DNA from: Kuschelorhynchus macadamiae
Taxonomy: Eukaryota > Arthropoda > Insecta > Coleoptera > Curculionidae
NCBI GenBank assembly: GCA_030620095.1
Contig: JAUTXW010005180.1
Coordinates: 911,501 to 975,500, forward strand
Direction: 5' to 3'
Length of the DNA stretch: 64,000 nt
Shown here: positions 1 through 13,419 of the stretch, one piece after another
How positions within the stretch are numbered: position 1 is the stretch's first letter
Layout of the letters: every line of letters starts with the position of its first letter
Position numbers and translations under genes: made by a program
The notes under the pieces: model-generated
Databases searched by the model: none
What the model was told of the DNA's origin: nothing
Seen by the model: only the letters and a program-made list of their open reading frames with translations

Positions 1-30
1 AACTTACATAAAATGTAAAACAAAGCCTTC

Positions 31-280
31 CACCAATTTGAGTTTTATGAAACTACTTAAAATTGTTTAAAATACATTTATTCTATTGCTTTAAATAGAG
101 TTTTTTGTACTAATATAGGTGAACGTTATTTTTTTACTATTTACATATAATTTTGAAAGACATCCCGTTCCACCCACTTTAGTTTTATGAAACTACTAAA
201 AATTGTTTAAAACAAATTTAATCTATTGTCGCAAATAGAATTTTTTGTACTAAAATTGGTGGAACGTTGGTTTTTTGGTT
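31..280. repeat. Two-copy tandem repeat, about 142-bp period
   Basis: Two related copies lie head to tail. Both contain GTTTTATGAAACTACT, AATTGTTTAAAA and TTTTTTGTACTAA in the same order, and both end near GGTGAACGTT or GGTGGAACGTT. The copies differ by scattered substitutions and small indels. The repeat may extend left of the window, so this could be the edge of a longer satellite. Confidence 0.7.
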
Positions 281-901
<621 letters not shown>

Positions 902-1040
902 GACTTTTAATAACTAAGACTTGGAGGGTTAATATTTCCGGAAATACTTTGGGTTGCCATGGAAATGATTCAAAATAAAAGCATTTGATTGGTTAGGAAT
1001 TTAGGTGTGAAATTTTCGGGGATAATACCACGAGTGCTTA

Positions 1041-1153
1041 AAAATTTCCGATAATTTTTCATGAATGCGTGTTTTCTTATAATTTCCCGAGTCCGAAGGA
1101 CGAGGGAAATTTGTAGAGAAAACACGCATGAGTGGAAAATTATCGGAAATTTG
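1041..1153. repeat. Hairpin-forming inverted repeat
   Basis: Two arms of about 50 bases are near-perfect reverse complements. The left arm contains TTTCCGATAATTTTTCATGA and GCGTGTTTTCT. The right arm contains AGAAAACACGC and GAAAATTATCGGAAA. The loop, GTCC-GAA-GGAC, is itself palindromic, so the whole unit folds almost end to end. It resembles a small foldback MITE or the symmetric centre of a larger element, but no target-site duplication was identified. Confidence 0.75.
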
Positions 1154-2076
1154 AATATTCGGAATATTCAGAAATTTGAATTTTGTAACAAATTGAACAC
1201 AAACTTGGATTTAACGGTGTTTCTTGGTTCGCTTCCAATTATATTTTCATTAATTTCCTCTTCTTGAACTAGCCCAAAGCGATTATTCATATTGACAACT
1301 TTTCAAAAATGTTTGAAAGATACTTAAAAAAAATCAGTGTCTAGGGACTCTAGCGTCTTTCAAAAGCAGGTTTCATATTGTCAAGATATCATTTTTTGGT
1401 TAGGTATGTAACCACACCTAACCAGGTAAGTGGAAACACCATGTTTCCTAGACGACGTGGTATTTCCGCTATAATTTTTCGAAAACACCACCAGTCTTAC
1501 GGGAAAATGTGTACATGAGTGGAATATTCATTACAATATTTTCTTAATCGATGGTGCGTTTGTGTAAGGTCCATACTTCGGGATTAAGAATACTATAGTT
1601 AAATAATTTATTTTTTGGTCTTATAACTGCAATTAAAAAATAAATATATTTTCTAAAAATCAAGTATCAAAACGTTCAGTAAAGTATAAAAATGTAAAAT
1701 ATGTTCAGGCATATATACCTTAGTGGGGCAATGCTTTATCGTCAAAGATCGTTATCTTATTGACAAAGCCAATTACAAAATAAAATTACAAAAAATATAT
1801 AATGCCTATAAAAAGTTGAGAAAAAAAAAACGGGTTATCATAACATAAAGCTTAACAATGTACAATTGGTAATACAGTAATAATAGCAAATTAAGCATTA
1901 ATTAAGCATAAAAAAATAACATTGTAGTATCACATATAAAAGGAAAAGTTCATTTTTACAAAACAAAACAAAACAAAAATGAATATATAAAAATTATTAA
2001 AAATAATCCATAAAATATAATAACGAACATTAAAATAAAATTAGAATAAAATGACAAAGATTAGGTATGTGCAATA
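1154..2076. other. AT-rich stretch; left part unassigned, right part likely LINE 3' UTR
   Basis: No gene is visible. About 1740-2076 lies directly 3' of the minus-strand reverse transcriptase relic and is A/T simple, including an AAAACA repeat near 1960, so it is plausibly that element's 3' untranslated region. 1154-1740 contains a few short self-complementary motifs but nothing assignable. Confidence 0.35.
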
Positions 2077-3260
2077 TTAAAAAGTATCATGGTAGAATTC
2101 CCCCAACTCATAATAAGCTTTCTCAATCAACATTCTCTTCATAGAAATTCTGAAGGGCCTCAAAGTAGCACAATCCTTAACAACCGCAGGAAGATGGTTA
2201 AACATCTTCCTGCTATCATAAATCAGAGAACTTTTCAAGCGTGTCAAAGATGGGATGGGCAAGCGGAGATCATGAGACTGGCGGGTGTCATGGGAATGGT
2301 CTGGCATAGGCATTCTGTTCTTATGTTTATAAACCATGCAAACCTTTTCCAAGACAAACAATGATGTTAAAGTTAATATTTTTTTATTTAAATAGTGGTC
2401 TACATGGTCCTCTACTATTAATATTACAAATATATCTCACTGCTCGTTTTTGAAGAATAAATAGCGAGTTTAGTAAATAGTTACAAAAGACAATTCCATA
2501 GCGTAAATTCGACTCCACAAGTAAATGCTAAACGGTTTTAGCTGCTCCCAAACCAATCTCACTCGACACCATCCAGACTGTAGTTGGTCATCAGTAACGA
2601 CCCCCAAAAACTTTATTGTTGTGTTAACCTCCAAAAGAGACCCTCCAAGACTCTGGTCCCAACAGCACATCCAAAACCCATAATATTGGTTTTGCCAATA
2701 TTCAAAGAGGAAATTTGAGTCGAACCATTTTTTGATTCTAGGCAGAATAGAATATATACCCCAGATTTACGCCAAAAATCGAGGTATCGTCCGCAAAGAG
2801 AGTGAACCATCCTCTAATATCGATACCAGCCAGATCATTAATATACAACAGGAAGAGAATCGGCTCCAGGACCGAGCCCTGTAGAACACCCCATTTCACC
2901 TCACAGGACTGAGATAAATCCACACCAACAACCCCCCTCTGTGAGCGCCCTCCAATAAATGACTCAAACCATCTCAACACCATACCCCTGAAACCACAAA
3001 CAGAGAGTTTCTTTAGCAGTATTTCACGACTCACACAGTCAAAAGCCTTTGACAAGTCGCAAAACACCGCCGCAACCGAGTCGCCAAGTTCCAAATAGAC
3101 TTGTTCCAAGAAATGAAAAATCGCATCATCTGTACCTTTCCCAGATTGAAAGTGGAATTGGCTGGTGCAAAATTTGATGTTGATGAAGGAAGGACAGCAT
3201 GCGCCCCTTAACCAGCTTCTTAACTATGTTTGACAATCAGAAAGCAGAGAATGCAGGTCG
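2077..3260 (-). pseudogene. Non-LTR retrotransposon reverse transcriptase relic (Jockey-like), 5'-truncated
   Basis: This is a degraded ORF2 C-terminal half. Read on the minus strand, motifs come in the family order. First is a finger/thumb-side segment NIVKKLVKGRMLSFL (3190-3235). Next is QSGKGTDDAIF, then FCDLSKAFDCVS with the first catalytic Asp (about 3020-3070), GVLQGSVLEPILFLLYINDL (about 2830-2890), and the active-site box FADDTSIF (about 2775-2800). A thumb region GKTNIMGF and KFLGVVTDDQL follow, and finally a tail RLKSSLIYDSRKMFNHLPAV ending near 2080. At least three frame changes and several stops separate these blocks, so it is not functional. The endonuclease and ORF1 are absent, as expected of a 5'-truncated LINE insertion. 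The tail pattern (HxTR...N.LP) is typical of Jockey/CR1-like elements; the exact clade is an inference. Confidence 0.9.
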
Positions 3261-3394
3261 CATCTTTCCGAAATATGCAGATTATATCAGAGAAATTTTA
3301 AACATTTATGCAAATCGGCTACAAAAATCACTGAACTGAAATAATGCTATAACAAATTTATAATATTTATAATAATATGTCTATAATATATATG

Positions 3395-4390
<996 letters not shown>

Positions 4391-5733
4391 CTTACATCTA
4401 ATTGCTGTTTTTGTCTTCCACCTCCAATCTGCCAAGATATTACAATGAAAAATAAGGCTAATTTGAGATACCCAAATTTACCGTATCCTACTCGTCCTGT
4501 GCCCCATAGTGATACCTCGCCTATTCCCGTTCCACCAGAGGAATATAGTCTCGATAGCACCGAAGAATTAAATGTCAGAAACGCCGATCCCTCAACCTCT
4601 GAGGACCCAAATTTCTTTCCTGAGTCTTTAAATAGCACGGAACCACACAAAATAACGCAATCCGAATTAAGTGTTTTTATAAGAGACTTAGATTTGCCCA
4701 AACAAAAGGCGGAGTTTTAAGCATCTAGATTACAACTGTGAAACCTGCTTGCTGGTACGGTAAATGTGTCTATATCTAGAAGGCGGCATGAATCCCTTAT
4801 GCCATTTTTTAAATGGAAAAATAATTAGTGGTTTGCCATAATATTGACGGTCTAATGAAAGTTTTAGATATAGAACATATCCCTCATGAATGGCGACCTT
4901 TTATAGACTCGTCGAAACTAAGTCTTAAAGCGTATTATTGCATAATGACAACATACTTCGATGAACTCCCATTGGTTATGCCGTTCATATGAAAGAAACA
5001 TACACGGATATGAAGCTGCTGCTAAAAACGTTGCAATATAAGAAACATGATTGGCAAATTTGTTCACATTTGAAAGTAATAGCTATTTTATTTGGTATGC
5101 AGTTAGAATATTCAAAGTACTCCTATTTCCTTTCGAATGGGATAGCCAAGCTAAAATGGCTCATTATAAAAGAAAAGTGTGACCACAAAGACAATCTTTT
5201 GATCAGGGGGTGAAAAATATTATTAACATACCTTTAATTCCTCCAATCAAGTTTTACTTCCACCATTACATATTAAACTTGTCCATTTGGTTTCTTATCT
5301 AAAACAAAAATTACCCAGAGTAAGTGAAGCCAAAATTAAGGAGGGAATATTTGTGGGGCCCCAGATAAGGCCACTTTTCAAGGATTCTGAATTTGACATT
5401 GTGCTTGACGGGCACGAAAAAGAGAAAAAAGACTGGGATGCCTTTAAAATGGTAGTAGCCCATATTCTAGGAAATAAAAACGTAGAAATATATCCAGAAA
5501 TTGTAAATAAACTTCTATAGTTTTACCATTTCTACACTCCCACCTAGAATACTTCCCCCAAAACTGTTGATACGTTAGTGATGAACAAAGAGAACGATTC
5601 CATCAAGAAATCGCCAATATGGGAAAAAGGTATCAGGGGAAGTGGAACGTTGCAATGTTGGAGATTTCTTCGAGATAATCCAGAAGCTCTATACAAGAGG
5701 GAGGGCAAAAAACGAAAGAAATTTCATTATTAG
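4391..5733 (+). pseudogene. Broken copy of an arthropod multi-copy protein family of unknown function
   Basis: I recognise this as a degraded member of a repetitive protein family common in arthropod genomes and usually annotated as uncharacterized. No enzymatic role is known to me. Blocks in order on the plus strand are: a Cys-containing start NCCFC followed by YPNLPYPTRPVPHSD (4400-4510); SELSVFIRDLDLPKQKAE (4660-4716); HEWRPFIDSSKLSLKA (about 4885-4935); MKETYTDMKLLLKTLQY (4989-5040); LKVIAILFGMQLEYSKYSYF (5070-5130); LPRVSEAKIKEGIFVGPQIR (5310-5370); and a C-terminal block with traces of the family's Asp-Glu..Glu-Arg-Phe-His-Gln signature (5580-5660). It ends in KKRKKFHY at 5733. Stops at about 4718 and 5211, a 5519 stop and several frame changes show that it is dead. 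Internal deletions include the segment before 5287. The lack of introns and the dispersed nature of the family suggest a transposon-borne gene, which is an inference. Confidence 0.8.
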
Positions 5734-5969
5734 AATAATTACAGTGTTGTTAAGTAGTAACTAGGGTAATAGTTCATTAAAAATTACGTTTACAATATAC
5801 TTCTTCAGGTTGTCAAATGTTTTTTTCAAAAGATATTTTAAGTAAAGTTTAATCCAAAAATTTTATTTTTGCGTAGACCCTATAAAAAAACTCATTGTAA
5901 CTGCCCACCCACAGAACATTACCAACACACAATTTTTAATGTTTCCGCATTATGCTAGTTAACCAGGGG

Positions 5970-6192
5970 CCACCAAATCCACCAGACCTCAATTCCTTAC
6001 TATTTCAAATGGATCGTTTTGCAAGAAAAACTTTATCGCCAAAGAAGAAAACCTTTCGCAAACATAGGAGAGTTGCAAAAAATAATTAAGTAGTATGGCC
6101 TGCAGTAACTCTGCAACTAATATGTAATGTTATTTTGAAATACAAAGGAACACTGCGTAGGATGCACGCAGAGAATGTCGGTCCGATACAGC
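5970..6192 (+). pseudogene. Tc1-like transposase, C-terminal fragment
   Basis: One frame reads PPNPPDLNSL, the C-terminal DDE box of Tc1/mariner transposases, where the family has SPDLNPIE. An adjacent frame then gives KLYRQRRKPFANIGELQKII, and a third gives WPAVTLQLICNVI followed by LRRMHAENVGP. These match the usual order (box, K/R-rich loop, ELQ..I helix, W...I helix, RL..V..GG). The third catalytic residue is not preserved as the family's Glu or Asp. At least two frameshifts and one stop are present, and the N-terminus is missing. It may be part of the same old insertion as the preceding pseudogene, or a separate one. Confidence 0.65.
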
Positions 6193-8517
6193 ACTTTTCA
6201 AGTAGTTTAGTAAAGGTACAATTGAAAAATAAAACATTATTATTTTGATGTTGTCAAAAATAACTTATTCGACTTTGAACCTACTATTTTTCGTTATTTT
6301 GGGCAATAAATATCTAAAAATGTGGAGGCCTTATTCTAAATTCCTTTTTATAAAAACCCAAAAAGGTACCATAATATCTATATTCTAAGAAATGTATAGG
6401 ACTTTAAAGAGATTTCGTTTTTTTTGCCCCATCCAGTATTTTGCGAATTAATATTACCCTACGTAAACTACATATAACAATGTAGGTTAATTTAAATTTA
6501 CTCTCAATTAATTGAGAAGTAACAAAGTCTTGTTTTAACACTTATGTAAGTCCTATTATCCTGATTAACTTTCTGCAGAACACGCAAGCAATTTCAACAC
6601 GTGAAACATATAATTACTTTTCGGGTACTGCTAAAAAACCCGGAACAATCGACAAATTAGAATGAATTATGGCTACACCTTTGCAAGTACTGATCACTGC
6701 ATATGAATTAATTTGTCAACATATTTTATGACAATATATAATGGCGTAAGGTGGTTGACTTAATTTCTCTGAGTGGTACATTTTTTTCCATGTTAACATT
6801 TGAGATGTGTAAAAAATATACAAAAGGTTACGATTTATTACTGGTCTACCACATTAACAATTAGCGTATTGCACCTGTTAATGCAAGATTTCGATTATTA
6901 ATTCAGTAAAATATGACTATCTGAACTATATATAGAGTTTTTTAGGTCAGCTCAGCTCATAAAGATCATGACCGCTATTCACTAGGAGTTTACTTCTAGG
7001 AATAAAACCCATTTTGTTGACAATATATTTACCAAATATTTGCTCTGCATTTTCCTTAATACCCCTATATAATTTTTTTTTAAGTTTTAATATATTTTGT
7101 ATTTATTTGTACAGAGATTTGCATTTTTTCTGGCTGATATGAACTTTCTTATTTTAAATAGAACACCCTATATATTATAAGGACCAGTTCAACAAAGGGA
7201 TCTGTAGCGCAACATTTCGGATTTATTGACATTTTTTATCTATTTTCTCATCATTAATTAAATTAAAGTTGTTTTAAATTTTCTCAAATATTGCTAAACC
7301 CCAAAAAAATATAGAAAGCAAAAGTTATTCCATCTACAATCTAATACGAAACCTAAAAAAAAAAAGTTACAAGGTTGCCATGTTTAGGGTATTATAATTT
7401 TTTTATTGCAACCTCGTTGAATAAAACATAAAACAACGATTTGAATGAAGTATACAAATATGAGTTTTCTTCAACTCTCCGTTTCAGGCTTACCGACCTC
7501 AGCATGTAATTAATTTTTAGATACTACTGCTTTAAGTATGGACCAGTGCAGTGCGATAAATTCTTCAATAGTCTAGCTTTCGACAATGTGTTTTTCTTCC
7601 TCAGGACCTTTCTTTTTGAGTTAAAATTAACACAGTTCATTGCAAAACCAGGAGTTTATATTTATCTTCGGTTTTGAGTAAATTAAAATCTAAATAAGTT
7701 GGTAAGGGGTGAACTTTAAAATATGTTTGACATTCTTTAAACAGATCTTCCGAACAAAGACAACTTGCGTATATTTTTTGTTAAGAATGTTTCATTAGTT
7801 GCTAACACGCAAGCAACTGGTACTAGTGCATACCACAATTTACTGAGATACCTAAAAGCACTTTCGAGATAATATAAAAAAATATAAAAAATATCACGCT
7901 ATTTTCCAAACCAAAGCATTCAGATAATTACGATTATATGATTTATTTATATTTTCGAATTATTTTCACTATTTTCTAAAATATTTTTTTCTTTTCGCTG
8001 TATCTATTACAATAAAATTTACAATTTTATTGACCGGACTGGCTTTTGCCATTTTAATATGCTTCTTAGGTAATAAATAGTGAATATTAGAACTTCCTAC
8101 TTATAACGAGATTTGCAGAAAAGTCACTTCCGAGATGTTCATTGCAGGAAAATCATCTCACGCTTATCATAATTAATATGGAATGATATTATGGAATGTG
8201 TGAAAAGGGAAACGAGAATTGTGAATTATGTAAGCCACTTTCTAAAAATGTTAGGGCGTATATTACGCCACATTTAAATTTATATAATGCAATTATTGAT
8301 TAAGCTTTTAAACTGAAATTAATTGGTGAAAATAAGACAATACCAAGGTGGGCCGTTAATATTTCTTTATGACCATTTATATCTTGGGAAATAATGTCTA
8401 CCTATAATATCTATAATAAGAATATCTGCTGATAGGAACAATTTTTTTTGTGTTTATGAGAATTTACTAAGGAAAATTATTTTTAGCGAATAATAATAAC
8501 AAGTATATAATGTAGTA
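6193..8517. other. AT-rich DNA without recognisable genes
   Basis: No open frame longer than about 60 codons and no familiar protein motif. Around 7540-7640 the minus strand reads CTGAGGAAG...ACATTGTCGAAAGC, a phrase resembling tails of some retroelements, but this is too short to call. Confidence 0.4.
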
Positions 8518-9949
8518 GTCAACACTTATAATGCATCGCTGATTTTTAACATTAATTTCAAATGCATATATTGTTGTTATTATTTAACCGTTTTTAACAA
8601 ACTTTTTTTTCCTGATAGGTCAGTCCTTCTACTTTCTGAAGCCCTAGGCACAGTTGAAAATTTTGTTGTATTGTACCGGGAAAACTAAAAATTACGTGAG
8701 CATGTATATAAACCAAAATTTAATATGACTGCCAAAAAGAGACGGGACATGCAGATTTAGTTTTTTTATCTGCTACGGATACGTAAAAGTTTACTGTACC
8801 ACATCACCAAGTTTTAACGGAAATGGAAATCAATGGAATCAATGGAAAACATTACAATTTTCCATTGATTTATGTTCCAATGCCGATGTTCGATACACCA
8901 ATTTAACCTTGCCCGTTTCTGCAATTGTGTAAGTTTAAGAACCTGCGGGGGCCTTCTGTTTCTCAGACTTATTTCATGTAGCTGTCTTCGAATTGTTTGA
9001 GTTGATACCTCGATGTGATGTGCTGCCCGAATTTGTTTTTTTGTAACTGTTGATGTTGTTGTTAGATTCCTCCTTGTCAGTATTTTAATAAAACGATCTT
9101 GATTTGCTCTCGTCTGTCAATTTCGATGCCTTCGAAGTCTATTTTCAATTGAACCAGTCTCAATATATCTGGAATAAATTCGAGAGACATCACTCTGGTT
9201 AACTCCTGTTATTTCGGCCACATTCCTCTGACTTCTACGCTCTCAACTAAACCTATGATGCGGCCTCGGTGTAAAGCAGAAATGTTTGGCATTATTAACT
9301 TTTGGGGTTGAGTTCGCAATGTCAAAAAATTCACCTTACAGGACACTGATTTCGTTCGAAATTCCTGTGGGCAAATTTGAAAATCATTATTTCATCCTCC
9401 CTATATTAAAACTGCAAATGTTTAAATATTGTGATGGTATACAGTAGTTCTGAAATGAGCGTCTTTTTACTTGATACCTATACCAAGTAATAAAAAATAA
9501 AAAATAATAATATAAATACATTATTAAATTTTACAACACTATTTAGGGAAGTTAAATTCAGGAGTACATCTTTAGGTATTCAAAAATGTCCAATGCTTAA
9601 GTGTACTTTTAATCAACCATATTTCTAAGTTATGGTTTAAAGTGTTAATCTTTTTTTTCACCGTGTATTAAAAATTAAAGTTGCAAACTTGGTGATGTGG
9701 ATGAAAAAATTAAATCTGCATGCCCCGTCTCTTTGTGGCACTCTTAATACATTTTGGCTTATTTACAAGCTCACGTAACTTTTAGGTCTCCCGGCACAAT
9801 AGAACAAAATTTTCAACTCTGCCTAGAGCTTCTGAAACTAAAGGACTGACCTATCAGGAAAAAACTTTGTTAAAATCGGTTGAATAATAACATAAATATA
9901 TGCATTTAAAATTAACGTTAAAAATCAGTGATACATTATAAGTGTTGAC
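8518..9949. mobile_element. Tc1-like DNA transposon with long inverted ends, internally deleted
   Basis: The two ends are inverted copies. The left end begins GTCAACACTTATAATG at 8518 and the right end is its reverse complement, finishing at 9949. Both are bordered by TA (8516-8517 and 9950-9951), the target duplication of the Tc1/mariner superfamily. The inverted repeats run about 297 bp on the left (to 8814) and 263 bp on the right (from 9687). They share, for example, CCTGATAGGTCAGTCCTT, GTTGAAAATTTTGTT and CACATCACCAAGTTT. The left arm carries an extra segment of roughly 30 bases near 8771-8800. The interior holds a minus-strand transposase relic. Total length 1432 bp. Confidence 0.92.
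8815..9292 (-). pseudogene. Tc1-like transposase, N-terminal DNA-binding part only
   Basis: The start ATG at 9292-9290 opens MPNISALHRGRIIGLVES. After a one-base deletion the frame continues as RNVAEITGVNQSDVSRIYSR and TGSIENRLRRHRN. This is the paired-like bipartite helix-turn-helix region with the characteristic GR.R..T-type linker. A stop follows, then QTRANQDRFIK and RAAHHIEVSTQTIRRQLHE, the second DNA-binding helix-turn-helix. The next segment, KRARLNWCIEHRHWN, is where the catalytic domain would begin, but the frame runs almost at once into the inverted repeat. The DDE catalytic core is therefore deleted. The copy could move only if a transposase were supplied in trans. Confidence 0.88.
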
Positions 9950-9951
9950 TA

Positions 9952-11149
9952 GTGGTTAATAAATTATGTAGAATATAATGTACAATGAAATTTCAGTTCA
10001 AAATGATACCATGTCATTTTTTTGTTCTTTAATGAGATATATTTACAACTTATTATTGAAATAAAGATAGTATCTACTTTTTCATTTTTACTATCAAAAA
10101 ACTTAGACAATAAATTCATGTTGTTTATTATTGCAAGTGAATTTAAACTTCAAATCTCATTCAGAATTTTCGTTTAAATGTTCTTAGAGCTAGTATATTA
10201 ACATAGTGATATAGCTATCAATTTCTAGGACATATTGCAACCTCTACCAATCTTACGGTACCTCGTCTGTCATAAGTTCTGTATTGACCGTTGTATGTTA
10301 ATGTATCATATTTGCTACGTCCACAGACCACCATATTTCTTATACCTGTCATTACTTAATCCTGTATGGCAACTGAGATCGTAAGACCTACAGTATAAAG
10401 CTTTTTGTTTTTACATGATTTAGTAAGATAGTTTAGCAGGAAGTTCCCTTTGCTTGTTTACACTTAATTTTAAGTGGTTATATTTGGCTACAGCTCGCAG
10501 CGTTGAGAGAAACCGCAGCCTGTTTTTTGGTTAAAAAGTACTGTAAGGTTATGGTCAGTTTAAAATGAAGATAATAAAACGTGCACCCTTCTCGCATCAA
10601 ATGACTATTTTCTCCATTCCCGCCCTAAAGCTACCCTTTTTTGAATATGTGTCTCAACTGATCTTATTCATAATATAGTTATTGGTGGCTTATTATACTA
10701 AATAGGCAAAAAATGGCATTTTCCTTGTAGTTCGGAGCTGTTGTTAAGCAATTTGCCAAATTGTTACGGTTCAGTAAGACTAGGGTACTCATTATATATA
10801 ATGGTGATCTGCAGGAAGTACTGTTATTTATAGGTTGAAGTTGTTAGTAGATACATAAACATAGGTAATAAAGACTCTTCTTGCTCCTGCACAACAGGGG
10901 CAGTATACAAGAGAAGGCTGCTTCGGATAGATGGGTTTGTGCTTGCGGTGTTGAGCTAAAAGATAATTTATAATTTAAACTACCGGGCAACATTGGCTAG
11001 GACTAAGTTGATATGAAAAGGGGCTTGGATGCCCAAAGAGTTAATGGCTATGTAAAGATCAAGTTGGGAATCTTATTAATAGCGCATTCAACCATTCCCA
11101 GAAGAGGCTCTCTTTTATGCCTGTCCTAAAAAAATGTATTTGTTCAAAT
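9952..11149. other. Mostly unassigned; may hold the 3' end of the next LINE
   Basis: AT-rich. From about 10,870 the sequence lies 3' of the RNase H of the minus-strand LINE below and could be its C-terminal tail and 3' UTR. A Cys-pair reading (CPCCAGARR) near 10,900 on the minus strand is weak support. Nothing is recognisable in 9952-10,850. Confidence 0.35.
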
Positions 11150-12320
11150 GTATCTGTTTCATCTTAAAATATCCTTACGCTTAGAGATATGCAAGCCTTA
11201 TACCATTTTTTGTGTTGGACAAACTTGATCGCTTCTTTTATGGCGACTATTTTTGCAGATTGATGCAGAGCTCATTCAGGAGTCTAAGCGAAAATCCATT
11301 ATTAATTTTGGGAATATAAATGCCGAAGCCAACTCTTTATTTTTAGATCCATCTGTGTAAACACAGCTATGAAAATTCTTTCATTTTAGTTTTTTTTCTG
11401 CAGATTGACCGGAGATATTAGTGTCATTTTTATTAATATTAGTGTTCAGAATTTTTAAGAGGTTAATCTAGGTTACAATGTTAAAAATTAAACACGGTGG
11501 GTTAGTGGTTAGTATTTGTGTATATGTATATATTTTCATTATAAGGTTAAAAGGATCCATTGACTTCACTAGGTATGGAATATTAGAACTTTTCCAAACT
11601 TCTACATTAGTAACCATACAATACTCCAAGTTTTTTAATTAAATTAACCGATTTCTGACCTCTGTTAGTCCAGCAATAAATTTGGTAGCGGGACATTTGC
11701 GTCTAAATTCTAAGTTAATCCTTGCCAGAAGTACATTTGTTGGGTTTGATTTTATACATCCTAGGCAAATCCTGATACCTTCGCAATGAATGGAACTTGG
11801 CTTATTATAAACTTTTTGGTTCGCAGGCTTAATAAAAAAAGACCCGTATTCCAAATGAGATCGAACCAGGGCCTTAAATGCCGTAAGCAAGAATTGTGGA
11901 TCTGACCCCCACCATATTTGACTGAAGCTAATATTGCCAACCTTGACACTGGGATGGGGGAGAGGAAGGAGGATTTTACGATCCTCTGTGAGGTCCTTGA
12001 ATATTTCGGTAATAAATTTATGAGAGGTGTTGTTATTAGTATTTGAGCATATATTTGTTATGTTTAGATCAGCAACTTTTATATTCAAACATTGTATAGA
12101 GTTGTAGTTAAATTTTTAATGATTTTACATATAATATGCTGTTTTGGGTGAGAGTTGCCACTCATCCATGTCCATCATCACGATCATGTCTAATCATACT
12201 ATATGATATTATGTTAAGATTTAAGCAGCATACTTTCTGGATTGTGTTTATTAATTAGTGAAATTAGATTTTCTCTATTTTTATGATGGCACCGAATATT
12301 CCAATGGATTTTTTTTAGAT
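11150..12320 (-). pseudogene. LINE ORF2 relic with endonuclease start, RT C-terminus and RNase H (I/Jockey-type)
   Basis: On the minus strand the order is that of a LINE ORF2. The endonuclease N-terminus reads IHWNIRCHHKNRENLISLIN with KHNPES (12,240-12,310), where active elements have WN..G...N...L..LI...P. After a stop and a large deletion removing the rest of the endonuclease and the RT core, a 149-codon open frame (11,639-12,088) gives the RT C-terminus. It reads WWGSDPQFLLTAFKALVRSH, LEYGSFF, IRICLGCIKSNPTNVLLARI. RNase H follows as CVYTDGSKNKE (about 11,345-11,375), with the first catalytic Asp, and VAIKEAIKFV (about 11,215-11,245). RNase H after RT points to the I/R1/LOA group. Several stops and frame changes make it dead. 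Confidence 0.85.
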
Positions 12321-13139
12321 TTTTAGGGGTGAAATGGGGGTGTGAAGTTTTAATTATGAATGTATTAACGCTATTTCTGTATAACACATTTGCTAATGTT
12401 ATTAAGAAATTTTATATTTCTTGAATATAATTTTCTGACGAATTTAATATAAGATTTTTAAACGAGCTTAGTTTCTCAGTTTCATTAGTCTAGGATGTGT
12501 GTGACTGTAATTTATTGCGTCAAAGGGTATTAATAAGTATTAGTTTGTATAAATAAAGTTGGGAAGGTGATATTTGCCGCTGTTAATAGCTTGGAGACGA
12601 GTAGGTGTTATTTTCACGATGGGATGAAGAATTTAAGGTAGATTTTCCAGGTCTGGAAATATAAGACTTAATCGTACGATTGTTTGTCAAATGCTTACTA
12701 AATGATCCCTTTTTTATTTGGATTATCCAAAAGGCTTTGGTTGTTGTTTTAGGGATTATGCTAAAGTCCATAGCCCGTCTCTGATTATTACTAATTACAT
12801 AATTATTATCAAGTGACCCACCTAAATTTTATCTAGCTTTTGTTGTTCGGTTCGAAAATGTGGTAGGAAATTCATCCGTCCGATAAGTAAATTCATCATT
12901 TGTAATGTATGTTTTTTTTGCATATGTGGTTTGCATCAGAGTGCGTAAGATTTTATATACTATAAAGTTTTTAATATTTTTTGCCTCTTGGATTTAAGGC
13001 GCTTTTTGTCAGTTATTATATGGTTACACAGAAATATTTAACCTGGCAGCAAACATCTGAGCCTGGCTTTACATTTGATTAGTTAATTTCTTGTTTAATT
13101 TCACTACAGTTATAACATTTTTCTTTTCCCTTACAATTT
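12321..13139. other. Possibly 5' part of the same LINE; otherwise unassigned
   Basis: A 62-codon minus-strand open frame (12,583-12,771) lies just upstream of the ORF2 start and is rich in Ser/Thr/Asn at its end, as in LINE ORF1 tails. No zinc knuckle or other signature confirms this. The remainder is AT-rich DNA. Confidence 0.3.
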
Positions 13140-13419
13140 ATTTTATTTATTATTTATTTATTAACAGTAACAACTTACAAATATAAATTTACAATAGGAA
13201 AAGAAAAATCATTAATGTTACTGTTACTGCTAATAGCTTTCAGTGCACAATGGTATTTAAAATACTGTGTGTGCACGGTACACATTATTAGAACATTTAG
13301 CATTTACAGTTTTAAGGTTATACAACAATCAAACTGATCACAAAATATACAATTCCATTGTACCTATTAACAAAAAAATAAACAACAAAAAACAATTTTA
13401 TAATATGTATTCCTTTTCC

